DNA of 64,000 nucleotides from a virus. Positions within the stretch are counted from its first letter, which is position 1; the number at the start of each line of letters is the position of its first letter. The stretch covers positions 1 to 64,000 of the IMG/VR virus record IMGVR_UViG_3300020478_000004; one strand, given 5' to 3'. A program made the translations under genes and the position numbers. Under the pieces are notes generated by a model. It saw nothing but the letters and a program-made list of their open reading frames with translations. It ran no database searches and was not told where the DNA came from. Below, piece after piece: positions 9,301-18,481 of this stretch.

Positions 9301-11635
9301 ACAATACGCTGAAATAGATGAATATTTTCCTGCAACAAAAAAATTAAATGTATTAAGAGAAAGTGATGGCAAACGTGGATGGGATCACATTGTTCCTGGT
9401 TGGGAAATCGCAACTGTATTAGATGGAACAACAACTTATAGAATTGAACCTAGAGTTACTATATCTGATCCAAGTTATTCAACAGAAGTACGTAACACAG
9501 GAGTTACAGGACAATGGATAGCGGCTAGTGGACACGGAGATACATTAGTTGCATTTACTGATTCAAGTGAAAAAGCTGTTTATTCAAATTTAGAAGGTAC
9601 GACTTGGACAACTGCGGCAACTGATGCTGATTGGGTTCAACCTAATTGTGTAGTAAAATCTAAAGGTAAATTAAAATATTATATTGCTTTAGGTAATGGC
9701 GGTTATGCTAACTTGTCTACAGCAGGTACAGCCTGGGGTTCAACACCTTATCCTATTGCTTCAGCAAACTATGTTGATATTTGTGAAGGACCACACTCTT
9801 CAACAGCAAGTACAGTAATTGCTATTGCAGACGATAATAATAATGCACAAGTTTCTGTAAGTGATGGAACAACATGGACAGCTAGTGCTATTACAGGTGG
9901 TGGCACAGGATTTAAATGGATTGCTTACGGTAACGGTAAATGGTATGTTGTTAAACCAGACGGTACAGCTTATTTTAGTATTAACAACGGAACAAGTTGG
10001 GTAGCAGATAATAATGTTTGTCCTTCAACTTACAATGTAACAGGGTTTACATATGGTAATGGAAGATTTGTAGCATCTTGTAAACCTAATGGAACTTTTA
10101 CAGCACCTTTTGATCCTTCAACAACAATGATTAGTGATGGATCATCAACTACAAGTGCAACGTTTGGATTATCATCAACATTCTTCTTTAGTTTTACAGA
10201 TTATTCAACTACTGCAACAAATTCAGTATGGTACGAATCAGATAAAACATTAATTCTTGATACTGATGATTGGTCAGTTGATTACCAAGATGGATTATTT
10301 GTAGCATCAAGTACAGCTGGTAAAATAAGAACAGGTGATGGCGGTCATGTATGGATGGAAAAAACAAATCTTACACCAGGAACTGCTTTTAGAACTAATA
10401 ATAGAGGGTTTACAACATCAAAAGGACCAGGTTGGTGGTTATTAGATACAGCTTCGCAGGCTACTATAACACATTTAAAATTTGGAGCAACGCCTAAAAT
10501 TAGAGCCATTGTTGATACAGGACGTATTACAAAATTTTTAGCAACAGAACCTGGTAGTGGTTATGATTCAGCATCACCTCCAAGTATAATTTGTGCTGAC
10601 ACGCAAAAAACAGAAGATGCATCAGTCTCTATAAGAATTAATAATGGAGTATTAGGTCAACCACACTTTAAAAACAGAGGTGCTGGTTATACGAAATTTA
10701 ATGCTGTTACAATTACAGGTGACGGGTTTGCAGATCAATTCCAAACCGGTTTACACATTGTTGTTAAAAACTTAACACTTTTACCAGGACCTGGAGACAA
10801 TTTAACATTTGCAAGTATTAATGATGTAATTTACAAAGTTGGTTCAGTTGAATTATTATCTGGAGCAGTACCTAATGCTACTGCAAAGATTTCACTTGCA
10901 CCGACTATGGGTAATGCAGAATCTCCAGTACATGAAGAAGATATTATTATCAGACAACGTTATAGTCAGGTTAGATTAACAGGACATGATTTCTTAGATA
11001 TTGGTACTGGTAATGAAGTTACTACAGATTATCCTAAATTATATGTTGAAGGATATTCATCAATATATCCACCAGAGCAACAAAACGAAACTATGGAATT
11101 TGCAGGTGGACGAGTCTTTTATACTTCAACTGACCAAGATGGTAACTTTAGAGTTGGTGAACTATTTAAAGTTGAACAAAGTACTGGTATTGTAACAATC
11201 AATGCTTCACAGTTTGATTTAACTGGACTAAAAGAATTAAGATTAGGTGCTCTTATTGTAGGTGGTACACAAGCAGTTATTAGAGAATTTTCAAAAGAAT
11301 CAACATTTGTTGCAAATTCAAATAATATTGTACCAACACAAAGAGCTATAGCAACTTATATATCAAGTAGAATAAGCGGAGGTGGATCAAATGTTGCCGC
11401 TAACGCCGTACTAGCGGGTACTGTTAAATTACACAATATAAATCAACTATCGCATACCGCAGGCGGAACAATTATGGTTGATTCAATCATGAATATGCGG
11501 GGCGTGAGTGGGGCACCATTAGCAATGGCATATTTTAACAATGGAATATTTTCAAGTATGTTCCAGGAACTAGCTGAAGATCCAGAGGGCCATTACGATA
11601 TGCCAGCTGACTTAATTGATGGCGAGATGCCGTAA
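6347..11635 (+). CDS. giant adhesin: W/YGG modules, beta-helix and Asp-box-like repeats
   Basis: A 1762-residue protein. Residues ~13-470 hold eight modules of the form W...W...T.Y..GDIV.YGG..Y.C...HTS, resembling chitinase-type carbohydrate-binding (CBM5/12) folds. Residues ~521-760 begin YFVSPSGKDAIGNGLSISAP and read like a pectate-lyase-type right-handed beta-helix (ATGVYEEIIPISIPEGITV). Around residue 898 there is one copy of the GTYxxV beta module found in other giant genes here. Residues ~1058-1350 contain several Asp-box-like turns (SDGTTW, NNGTSW, GDGGHVW), suggesting a sialidase-like propeller. The last ~220 residues (RLTGHDFLDIGTG, STDQDGNFRVGELF) are shared with the next gene. Probably a receptor-binding fibre; enzymatic activity is not shown. 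Confidence 0.8.
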   Translation: MAEFNIARIRYTWKNYWTGATTYVKDDVVRVDGNTYICMIGHTSDANTFLNDLNYTPKSRWLLHTEGYEWKGDWAPNTRYVKNALVKYSGVVYRVLTEHQSGSTSLVDDQAKFITYAKTPNWRNEWLPLTTYRVDDVIRYNGYVYQCITEHTSSTTISGLEVDQAKWTIKWRGDNWRQNWNINTRYKKDDMVRYGGIIYRTITGHTSAATFSLGLEDDQTKWEKVIDGIEWVGHWQSADDSTGTRYRVGDIVTYGPTLWRCKSAHTSGIAFAEDKFDIWMPGLGFESVWESTTTYQPGDIVQYGGYTYTSMTNNTNSAPSVTGVFYDGESLQGLYDWELLATGWKMTGEWDNSTAYKTGDIVRNKGWVYIAVKDSTGQEPDSLDPEHRSYYDPGETAGTNSTPTYWQIVNTGSYYRGEWIGTAGTVYVLGDIVVKNSTTWICVQRHESDDSTLVTPDLDTTNSYWKKLIQGSTGNVLQYKGDLRTHDGSDTVRLPIGSPGAALKVNAAGDAPNWEGLGEINKVYFVSPSGKDAIGNGLSISAPFKTMKYACQYILADEANRAPGTIFVATGVYEEIIPISIPEGITVWGDERRSVTIKPAPGYEDQNMWYVRNATGIKNMTCSGLTGSLSSKDVYGTSRPTGGAYFSLDPGTGPADTSVWITTKSPYMQNISSFGTGVTGLKIDGTIHDGGLKSMVANDVTNFLNDGISVWLNGDARAELVSVFTYFCHIGYLCTDGGKIRGTNGNNSYGTFGSVAIGTLGSETPITAKVDNRYYGAMAPEVYNNADKIFAIGYTHSGQDYINANYTISGSGLNVAVDNTFTEKRNGGISEIRLLDPGDSTASGGRGHLSGVRNSAQSGGTISITLAQSDVNDASHYAGRAYLTFDNVIAADASRPEGTYSNVPATSNNPQAYIPQQAFSITVDGAGAVTNITPLEGSHSHRVGDTITVSNINLGNIGGVPDVTFKVASVSPGMRIYLEEGKGRGQYAEIDEYFPATKKLNVLRESDGKRGWDHIVPGWEIATVLDGTTTYRIEPRVTISDPSYSTEVRNTGVTGQWIAASGHGDTLVAFTDSSEKAVYSNLEGTTWTTAATDADWVQPNCVVKSKGKLKYYIALGNGGYANLSTAGTAWGSTPYPIASANYVDICEGPHSSTASTVIAIADDNNNAQVSVSDGTTWTASAITGGGTGFKWIAYGNGKWYVVKPDGTAYFSINNGTSWVADNNVCPSTYNVTGFTYGNGRFVASCKPNGTFTAPFDPSTTMISDGSSTTSATFGLSSTFFFSFTDYSTTATNSVWYESDKTLILDTDDWSVDYQDGLFVASSTAGKIRTGDGGHVWMEKTNLTPGTAFRTNNRGFTTSKGPGWWLLDTASQATITHLKFGATPKIRAIVDTGRITKFLATEPGSGYDSASPPSIICADTQKTEDASVSIRINNGVLGQPHFKNRGAGYTKFNAVTITGDGFADQFQTGLHIVVKNLTLLPGPGDNLTFASINDVIYKVGSVELLSGAVPNATAKISLAPTMGNAESPVHEEDIIIRQRYSQVRLTGHDFLDIGTGNEVTTDYPKLYVEGYSSIYPPEQQNETMEFAGGRVFYTSTDQDGNFRVGELFKVEQSTGIVTINASQFDLTGLKELRLGALIVGGTQAVIREFSKESTFVANSNNIVPTQRAIATYISSRISGGGSNVAANAVLAGTVKLHNINQLSHTAGGTIMVDSIMNMRGVSGAPLAMAYFNNGIFSSMFQELAEDPEGHYDMPADLIDGEMP
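6383..7760 (+). repeat. eight W/YGG carbohydrate-binding-like modules
   Basis: In-frame modules of ~45-70 residues, each with paired Trp/aromatic positions, a GD.V or DD.V turn, YGG and a C...HTS-like end. They have diverged too far for simple nucleotide repeats. Confidence 0.75.
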
Positions 11636-11654
11636 TGAAGGATTTTAATAATAT

Positions 11655-11662
11655 GATAAATA
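11655..11662 (+). promoter_or_regulatory. T4-type late promoter octamer GATAAATA
   Basis: Lies 35 bases before the ATG at 11690, with an AGGAAG ribosome site between. Confidence 0.7.
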
Positions 11663-11689
11663 CTAACAATATGCATTTAGGAAGAAAAA

Positions 11690-14600
11690 ATGGCTGAATT
11701 TAAACTAGGAAGAATAAGGTTTGTATGGAAGGGTGCTTGGGTATCTAGTACCGTTTACTATAAAGATGACATTATACGTCACGGTGGACGTACATATATT
11801 TGTATTTCTGGACATACAGCTTCAGCATCATTTACAACAGACGAAGCTACTAAATGGCAGAAATTTACAGATGGAACTGAATGGCAAAGTACTTGGACAT
11901 CAGGAACAGCTTATAAAAAGAACGACATTGTAAGATATGGCGGTTACTTATATGTTTGTAATACAGGTCATACTTCAGAAACTCCAGGTGGAAAATTAGA
12001 AACTGATCAAGCAAAATGGGATTTATTTGCTGAGGGTTTTGATTGGAAAAATGATTGGTCGGTTGCTACACATTATAAAGTTAACGATATTGTAAAATAT
12101 GGTGGAACACTTTATCTATGTACAGTTGCACATACATCTTCAGGATCATTTAATTCAGATGTAGACGGATTAGAAGCAGACGCGGCAAAATGGGATACTT
12201 TTGCACAAGGGCAAGACTGGAAAACAGACTGGGCACCTAATACAAGATATAAAAAACATGATGAAGTAAAATACGGTGGACAACTTTATATTGCTAATCA
12301 AGGACACATTTCCGGAACCGATGTAGCAGAAGGGTTAGAAGTCGACCAAACTAAATGGGATTATTTACACAAAGGTATTGAATACAAATCAGTTCACTCT
12401 GCAACAACAAGATATAAAGCTAACGATGTTGTTAAGTATGGAGGCGGGCTTTGGATTTGTCAAGTAGGTCACACATCAACAACTAATTTAGCGGCTGACG
12501 TTACAGCAAACGGTGTAGCGGCAACTGTTGATACAATTAGTGGTGCAGACGTGGCAAGAACAGCTGGAACTTATAATGATGTAACAGGTACATCAAGTGG
12601 CTCTGGTACAATGATACATACAAGATTTAATGTTGTTGTTGATGGTAGTGGTGCTTGTACAGTTACAGTAGTTAGTGGCGGCTATGGACACGCGGCAACT
12701 GATGTAATTTCAATTCCTAATTCACAAATTGGTGGTTCAGGTGCAACACTTACATTTAACGTTGCAACAATTACTACAGCAACACGTTGGTTAGAATTTG
12801 TTGCAGGTTTGGAATTTGAAGACAGTTGGTCTAATGCAACAAATTATCAACCAGGTGACTTTGTAACCTATGGTGGTTATTCTTATATTTCAAAAACAAA
12901 TAATAGTAACGTAGTACCATTTGGAAACACGTCGCATTGGGATTTATTTACAACAGGATTTAGTTTACAAGGCGACTATAACAATGCCACTGCTTATAAA
13001 ACAGGTGATGTTGTTAGAGTTGGCGGTTACACATATCTTTGTAAAGCAAACTCAACAGGTAACAGACCACCTAATGCAACTTATTGGGACAGATTAAATT
13101 CAGGTATTTCTTGGAAAGATTCTTGGACTAACGGAACATATTATGATGCCGGCGATGCTGTTAGAGGTATAGGTAATAATAATTCTTATATTTGTAAATT
13201 AGCACATACGGCAGATGAAGTTTCTGTACAAAATAGACCAGACCAAGATGTAGCAGGAACTTATTGGAATTTATTAAGTGGCGGTGTTGAATCAGGAAAC
13301 TTAACAACTGCTGGTGATATAGTTTACTATGGCGGAGCAGGCCCAACAAGATTAGGAATTGGAACTGCTGGACAAGTTCTAAAAGTTAACTCGGCAGGCG
13401 ATGCTCCAGAATGGGCATACTTCGGCCAAGTTGAAGGTGTTTACTATGTAGGACCAAATGGTGCTGACGGTGTTGCACCTATAGATGGTGTTACACTTGA
13501 TAAGCCTTGGAAGTCAGTTAGATATGCATTAAATGAAATTAGAAAAGGTCCTAGACATCCGAATGCTTGTACTTTATTAAAACGTAATAAAGCATTTATT
13601 AGTGAAGAAGCTGGTATACAATATGTTGCTTGGAAAATAGCAAATAACTCAGCACCTTTTAGTACAGGTTATACACACGATTCTGCAAAATGTAAACGTG
13701 ACATGAATATTATTATTGATGCATTACTTTATGATGTATCACATGGTGGTAATAGACGCTCGAGAGAAGCGGCATTATCATTCTTTACAGATGCAGGCGC
13801 AAGTTATATTTCAGGACAAACAACACAAACAGTTGATGTAATTAATTACATGGTATCAATAATTGATACTACTATTAGAAATTTAGCACCAGCAATAAAC
13901 TATCAAAACTTAAACGGTGTTGGATCTCCAATTTTAAGAAAAACAGAAACAAATAATGCCGAAGCAGGTGTTTATACAACAATTCAAACCCTAGCGGCAA
14001 TTATTACTGATGCTATTACGGCAGGTAATACTAATAATATTCCAAAAGAACAAATTGGTTATAATACACTTTTTGTTAAAACAGGAATTTATAAAGAAAC
14101 ATTACCAATGATTGTTCCTGAAGGTTGTGCAGTTGTTGGAGACGAATTACGTTCAACAGAAATTAAAGCATTAACGTCAGGAGATTCGATAACTTCTAAT
14201 GCTCATGCAACATTAACAATGCAGGGATTAGCACATATTAAATCTATTATTGATAATGTTATTCTTAATACTTCGATTACAAAAACACCAGCAGGTGCTC
14301 ACTTAACAATGACTAACTTAGGAGCCGCTGATGGAAGTAGAACAGCAGGAACTTATAACGGTGTAACAGGCACATCAAGTGGAGCAGGTACAGTTGGAAC
14401 ATTTAACATTGTTGTTGATGGATCAGGTGCTTGTACAGTCACAGTTGCTACTGGTGGTTCAGGACATACTGTAGGAAATACAATTACAATTGCAGATGCT
14501 AACTTAGGTGGCGGTGGAGCGGCGGCATTCACAATGGATGTTGCAACTATTGCCGCAGGTAATACTAAAACACAAGACACAGCATTACCGGCAGGATCAG

Positions 14601-17600
14601 CCGCGGCCGGTACACAAGCACAAGCATTACTCCAAGATAGTTATGATAAAATTAATTTTGAAGTATTTGGTAGTGGTACAGCGCCACTAGTAACAGGTAA
14701 AAGCGGTAGAGATTCAACACAAGGTTATGTTGATGCAAGACTACGAATACTTGAAAACTTAGATTTTATTGCTGAAGAAGTTGTTGAATACTTAAAAACA
14801 ACTCATACTAGCACTTACGATTTTACTAAAGATGCAAAATGTAAAAGCGACATGAAAGAATTTTGTTATGCTGTCATGTACGACTTAGAACATTATGGAA
14901 ATTATAAATCAGTTCTATATGGAACATGGTTATCTAATGCAACTAATGGATGTCAAAAAGAAAATATGTTCTTAGTACAGAACGCAACTGGCGTAAGAAA
15001 TATGACAGTTAACGGATTGTCAGGATCATTAGGCGCGGCAAATAGTTATGGAACTAAACGTCCTGATACTGGTGCATATATTTCGTTGGATCCAGGTTGG
15101 GGTACAAATGATAAAGCTACTTGGATTACAACTAAATCACCTTACATACAAAACGTTACAACGATAGGTGAAAAATGTATTGGTGCTAAAGTTGATGGTG
15201 ACTTACACGCAGGTGGTAACGATTCAATTGTTGCAAATGACTTTACACAAATTATTAATGATGGAATAGCAATTTGGGTTACTAACTTAGGTAGAGTAGA
15301 ACTTGTTTCGGTCTTTACATACTATGGACATATTGGTTATCTTGCAGAAGCAGGCGGAAAAATTCGTGCTACAAACGGAAATAACTCTTATGGAGATTTT
15401 GGTTCAGTATCAGAAGGCGTTGACTTAACTGAAGAATATGTTAACGCATACGTTGACAATAGATCATATCAAGCAATCATTGGTAATATTATTGTTGACA
15501 ATGCAAAAATTATTGCACTTGAATATACTAATGCAGGACGAGATTATGTTCCAGGACAAACAACTTATACATTCTCAGGAGACGGTTATGGTATAGCAGG
15601 TGTAACTCCAGTAGTTGTTACTGGTGGTGTTATGCAAGTTAGAATGACAGGTAATTCAAGTACATTTGGTGGAGCAAATTATGTTACAGCAAGTAATACA
15701 ATTCAGGCTGGTAATGCTACACAAATTACAATATCAAATACTGATACTGCTATTAGTTCAGCATACGTAGGAATGGCAATTATACTTACAAGTGGTAAAG
15801 GTGCAGGACAAGTTGGATATATTGATACATATAACGCGGCAACAAAAATTGCTACAGTTAAAAAACCAAGCGATGATACTGCTGGTTGGGATCATATGAC
15901 TGGCGCAACCATTGAAACATTATTAGACAATACAACAACTTATAGTATTGAACCAAGAGTAGTTTTCTCAGCACCAACTGGTGACGGATCAACTGCAACT
16001 TCAACAGCTAAAGGTAGAGCAAAAGTTGTAGATGGAAAAATTACAGAAGTTAGAATTTATGATCCAGGTACATCTTATACATCAGCACCGACTTGTACAT
16101 TTACAGATCCTAATAATACAGCAGATGCACCATTAGAAGTTTTCATCGGCGACGGTGTATTAACACAACCTACATTTACTGATGCAGGTTCGGCTTGGAC
16201 AACTGCAAGTGCCACAGTAGCTGATGCAGGAACAACTCAAAATATTACAGGCGTAACATATACAGCTAATCCATTTGCTGAAACATTACTTGTAGCAAAT
16301 AAAGAATACGTTAAAGATGAAGTTGTTGCTTGGATTGATAATCAGATTGCAGGCGGCGGCAACCCAACTTTATGGGACGGCTTTGTACACGATAAAGTTA
16401 AATGCGAAAGAGATATTGGTTACTTAATTGATGCATTTGTTCATGACTTAAAATACGGAAGTAATAGAGAAACAGTTAAAGCCGCTAGAAAATATTGGAT
16501 AGGAACACAATTTGTTGGAGGCGAAGCACCTCAGATAGTTGCCGCTTACGAACAAATGAGAACTATTTTATTAGATTATATTTTAGATAATGCGGCATAT
16601 AGTTCTTTACAATCTGTAACTACACAAACTACGAATTCTAACAATGGTGAAGCAGTAGCACAAACTAGACTTGATGAATTAATTAGTGTTATTACACAAG
16701 TTGTTACACACGGACTTTCAGTAGTACCAGGACACGGTAGTGATGGTATTTTAGATATCACTGTAACAGGCCATAATATTCCAGGTAAAACAAAAGTTGC
16801 AATTTCTGGTGTAACAGGAACTAATCAACTAAATGCTAATAGTTTTTATGTTGGTGTTGTAGATGCTAATACTTTAAGATTATATATTGATGAAAACTTA
16901 TTACACCCAGCAGTCGGAACTAATTACTCTGCTTACGTATCAGGGGGTATTATTACTTACGGTGGTGGATATAGAGATCAAAAACAAGATGGAAAATATC
17001 TCCAAGTTGAATCAATGTTATCAATTCCACAAGCTGGATCAAATGTTGAATTTGCAAGTGTACCAAATACTTGGTTTAAACTTGTATCAGTTACAAACTT
17101 AACTGGAAGTAATCCTTACTCAGCATTACTACAATTAAGTCCAAACATAGAAATTCCAGATTCTCCAGCACATGGTGAAGTGTTAACAATTAGAATTAGA
17201 TACAGTCAAGTTCGACTAACTGGACACGACTTTTTGGATGTTGGTACTGGTGATTTTACTAGCACAAATTATCCAGGAACGCCAGCTACACCATCAGATC
17301 AAACAGATGAAACTAAAGAATTTGGCGGCGGGCGTGTGTTTATGACGTCAACTGACCAAGATGGTAACTTTAGAGTTGGTGATTTATTTACTGTTGAACA
17401 GGCAACAGGTATTGCTACGCTAAATGCTGATGCATTTAGTATTTCAGGGTTACAAGAACTACAATTAGGTAGTGTTGCTGTAGGAAGTACAGGTGCTACT
17501 ATTAATGAATTTAGTACTGATGGTACATTTACAGCAAATAGTGATAGTATTGTACCTACACAGAAAGCAATTAAGACATTTATTACGTCCCAAATTGGTG

Positions 17601-17770
17601 GCGGAGCATCGGAATTGAACGTAAATAGCGTTACAGCAGGAATAGTAAATATTCAGGGTAACACAATAACCACAACGACGGGTGCTAGAATAAATACTAC
17701 TGCAACAATGCATTTCTCAGCTGGAGTTAGTGGGGCCCCTGTAGCGATGCAACAGTTTTTACTGAGTTAA
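11690..17770 (+). CDS. giant adhesin paralog with inserted modules
   Basis: A 2026-residue paralog of the gene at 6347, with nearly the same first 15 residues and the same last ~220. Residues 13-530 carry eight W/YGG modules, interrupted at ~280-375 by a beta module (TAGTYNDVTGTSSGSGT ... VVDGSGACTVTVVSGG). A beta-helix opening (YYVGPNGADG) lies at ~582 but is split by a KCKRD-type helical module at ~635-790; the helix then resumes with FVKTGIYKETLPMIVPEG. A second GTYN beta module is at ~884, and further KC.RD/KC.SD modules are at ~1048 and ~1570. This modular insertion explains the extra length over its paralog. A host-binding virion protein is inferred. Confidence 0.8.
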   Translation: MAEFKLGRIRFVWKGAWVSSTVYYKDDIIRHGGRTYICISGHTASASFTTDEATKWQKFTDGTEWQSTWTSGTAYKKNDIVRYGGYLYVCNTGHTSETPGGKLETDQAKWDLFAEGFDWKNDWSVATHYKVNDIVKYGGTLYLCTVAHTSSGSFNSDVDGLEADAAKWDTFAQGQDWKTDWAPNTRYKKHDEVKYGGQLYIANQGHISGTDVAEGLEVDQTKWDYLHKGIEYKSVHSATTRYKANDVVKYGGGLWICQVGHTSTTNLAADVTANGVAATVDTISGADVARTAGTYNDVTGTSSGSGTMIHTRFNVVVDGSGACTVTVVSGGYGHAATDVISIPNSQIGGSGATLTFNVATITTATRWLEFVAGLEFEDSWSNATNYQPGDFVTYGGYSYISKTNNSNVVPFGNTSHWDLFTTGFSLQGDYNNATAYKTGDVVRVGGYTYLCKANSTGNRPPNATYWDRLNSGISWKDSWTNGTYYDAGDAVRGIGNNNSYICKLAHTADEVSVQNRPDQDVAGTYWNLLSGGVESGNLTTAGDIVYYGGAGPTRLGIGTAGQVLKVNSAGDAPEWAYFGQVEGVYYVGPNGADGVAPIDGVTLDKPWKSVRYALNEIRKGPRHPNACTLLKRNKAFISEEAGIQYVAWKIANNSAPFSTGYTHDSAKCKRDMNIIIDALLYDVSHGGNRRSREAALSFFTDAGASYISGQTTQTVDVINYMVSIIDTTIRNLAPAINYQNLNGVGSPILRKTETNNAEAGVYTTIQTLAAIITDAITAGNTNNIPKEQIGYNTLFVKTGIYKETLPMIVPEGCAVVGDELRSTEIKALTSGDSITSNAHATLTMQGLAHIKSIIDNVILNTSITKTPAGAHLTMTNLGAADGSRTAGTYNGVTGTSSGAGTVGTFNIVVDGSGACTVTVATGGSGHTVGNTITIADANLGGGGAAAFTMDVATIAAGNTKTQDTALPAGSAAAGTQAQALLQDSYDKINFEVFGSGTAPLVTGKSGRDSTQGYVDARLRILENLDFIAEEVVEYLKTTHTSTYDFTKDAKCKSDMKEFCYAVMYDLEHYGNYKSVLYGTWLSNATNGCQKENMFLVQNATGVRNMTVNGLSGSLGAANSYGTKRPDTGAYISLDPGWGTNDKATWITTKSPYIQNVTTIGEKCIGAKVDGDLHAGGNDSIVANDFTQIINDGIAIWVTNLGRVELVSVFTYYGHIGYLAEAGGKIRATNGNNSYGDFGSVSEGVDLTEEYVNAYVDNRSYQAIIGNIIVDNAKIIALEYTNAGRDYVPGQTTYTFSGDGYGIAGVTPVVVTGGVMQVRMTGNSSTFGGANYVTASNTIQAGNATQITISNTDTAISSAYVGMAIILTSGKGAGQVGYIDTYNAATKIATVKKPSDDTAGWDHMTGATIETLLDNTTTYSIEPRVVFSAPTGDGSTATSTAKGRAKVVDGKITEVRIYDPGTSYTSAPTCTFTDPNNTADAPLEVFIGDGVLTQPTFTDAGSAWTTASATVADAGTTQNITGVTYTANPFAETLLVANKEYVKDEVVAWIDNQIAGGGNPTLWDGFVHDKVKCERDIGYLIDAFVHDLKYGSNRETVKAARKYWIGTQFVGGEAPQIVAAYEQMRTILLDYILDNAAYSSLQSVTTQTTNSNNGEAVAQTRLDELISVITQVVTHGLSVVPGHGSDGILDITVTGHNIPGKTKVAISGVTGTNQLNANSFYVGVVDANTLRLYIDENLLHPAVGTNYSAYVSGGIITYGGGYRDQKQDGKYLQVESMLSIPQAGSNVEFASVPNTWFKLVSVTNLTGSNPYSALLQLSPNIEIPDSPAHGEVLTIRIRYSQVRLTGHDFLDVGTGDFTSTNYPGTPATPSDQTDETKEFGGGRVFMTSTDQDGNFRVGDLFTVEQATGIATLNADAFSISGLQELQLGSVAVGSTGATINEFSTDGTFTANSDSIVPTQKAIKTFITSQIGGGASELNVNSVTAGIVNIQGNTITTTTGARINTTATMHFSAGVSGAPVAMQQFLLS
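11726..13285 (+). repeat. eight W/YGG modules interrupted by a GTYN beta module
   Basis: Same module type as in the upstream paralog. The fifth and sixth are separated by about 100 residues of unrelated GTYN-type beta module (about 12,510-12,800). Confidence 0.75.
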
Positions 17771-17782
17771 AGGAGAAAATAA

Positions 17783-18103
17783 ATGGCCACAGGACGATTA
17801 GGACACGCAGATTTGGCGGCAGGTGCCGATACAGTTCTCTATACAGTTCCAGCTAACACTTTTTCAATTGTTAGTTTGAACATGGTAAACAGGGGATATT
17901 CAGCAGTTGCAGTTAGAGTTGCAGTTTGTAGCACATCTACACCGGCGGCGAGCGAATGGATCGAATATGATGTTGAGCTCTTGTCAAAAGGTGTGTTAGA
18001 AAGAACAGGTATTGCCATGGCGGCTGGGCAAATACTAGTAGTATATTCAAGTGCCGTAAGTGTGAACGCAGTCTGTTTTGGAATTGAAACATCAACTGCA
18101 TAA
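17783..18103 (+). CDS. small virion structural protein (family copy 3)
   Basis: A 106-residue protein (ATGRLGHADLAAGADTVLYT, then VPANTFSIVSLNMVNRG). It shares the small-protein plan with the products at 431 and 5624. An AGGAGA ribosome site lies 12 bases after the giant adhesin stop. A late promoter follows at 18104, directly at its stop codon. Probably a virion decoration protein; the function is unknown. Confidence 0.6.
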   Translation: MATGRLGHADLAAGADTVLYTVPANTFSIVSLNMVNRGYSAVAVRVAVCSTSTPAASEWIEYDVELLSKGVLERTGIAMAAGQILVVYSSAVSVNAVCFGIETSTA

Positions 18104-18111
18104 GATAAATA
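18104..18111 (+). promoter_or_regulatory. T4-type late promoter octamer GATAAATA
   Basis: Begins right after the TAA stop of the preceding gene, 25 bases before the ATG at 18129, with AAAAGGA between as ribosome site. Confidence 0.7.
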
Positions 18112-18128
18112 GTTAAAAGGATAACACA

Positions 18129-18461
18129 ATGGGAAGATACATATCAACAACAGGAACTTCAAGTGCAGTTATCGTAGAGAAATCAACGACCTACACAGCG
18201 AAAGTTAATGAAAGGGTCTTAGCCAATACATCGGGTGGTGCGTGGACATTAACCATGCCTGCTAACGCATCGTTGTTGGTAAACGACGTTGTGCAAGTTA
18301 TTGATCCAACAGGAAGTTATAGTACAAATAACCTAACTGTAGCGAGAAACGGCTCAAAGATCCAAAATTTGAATGAAGATTTGACCATGAACATTAACAA
18401 CGTAGCGATTACCTTTATATACACTGGTAGTACCTATGGTTGGGTAATGTCTGGTACATAA
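18129..18461 (+). CDS. structural protein with phage fibre tip-like beta domain
   Basis: A 110-residue protein. The pattern T.Y.AKVNERVLANTSGGAWT then TMPA...NDVVQVID.TGS, NNLTVARNGSKI and a final TYGWVMSGT matches a short beta domain common in tail-fibre and collar proteins of T4-like marine phages. It is encoded just before the cysteine-rich genes and shares their late transcript. It probably forms a small structural subunit; no catalytic residues are apparent. Confidence 0.65.
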   Translation: MGRYISTTGTSSAVIVEKSTTYTAKVNERVLANTSGGAWTLTMPANASLLVNDVVQVIDPTGSYSTNNLTVARNGSKIQNLNEDLTMNINNVAITFIYTGSTYGWVMSGT

Positions 18462-18481
18462 GATAACGAAGAGGAAGTTTA

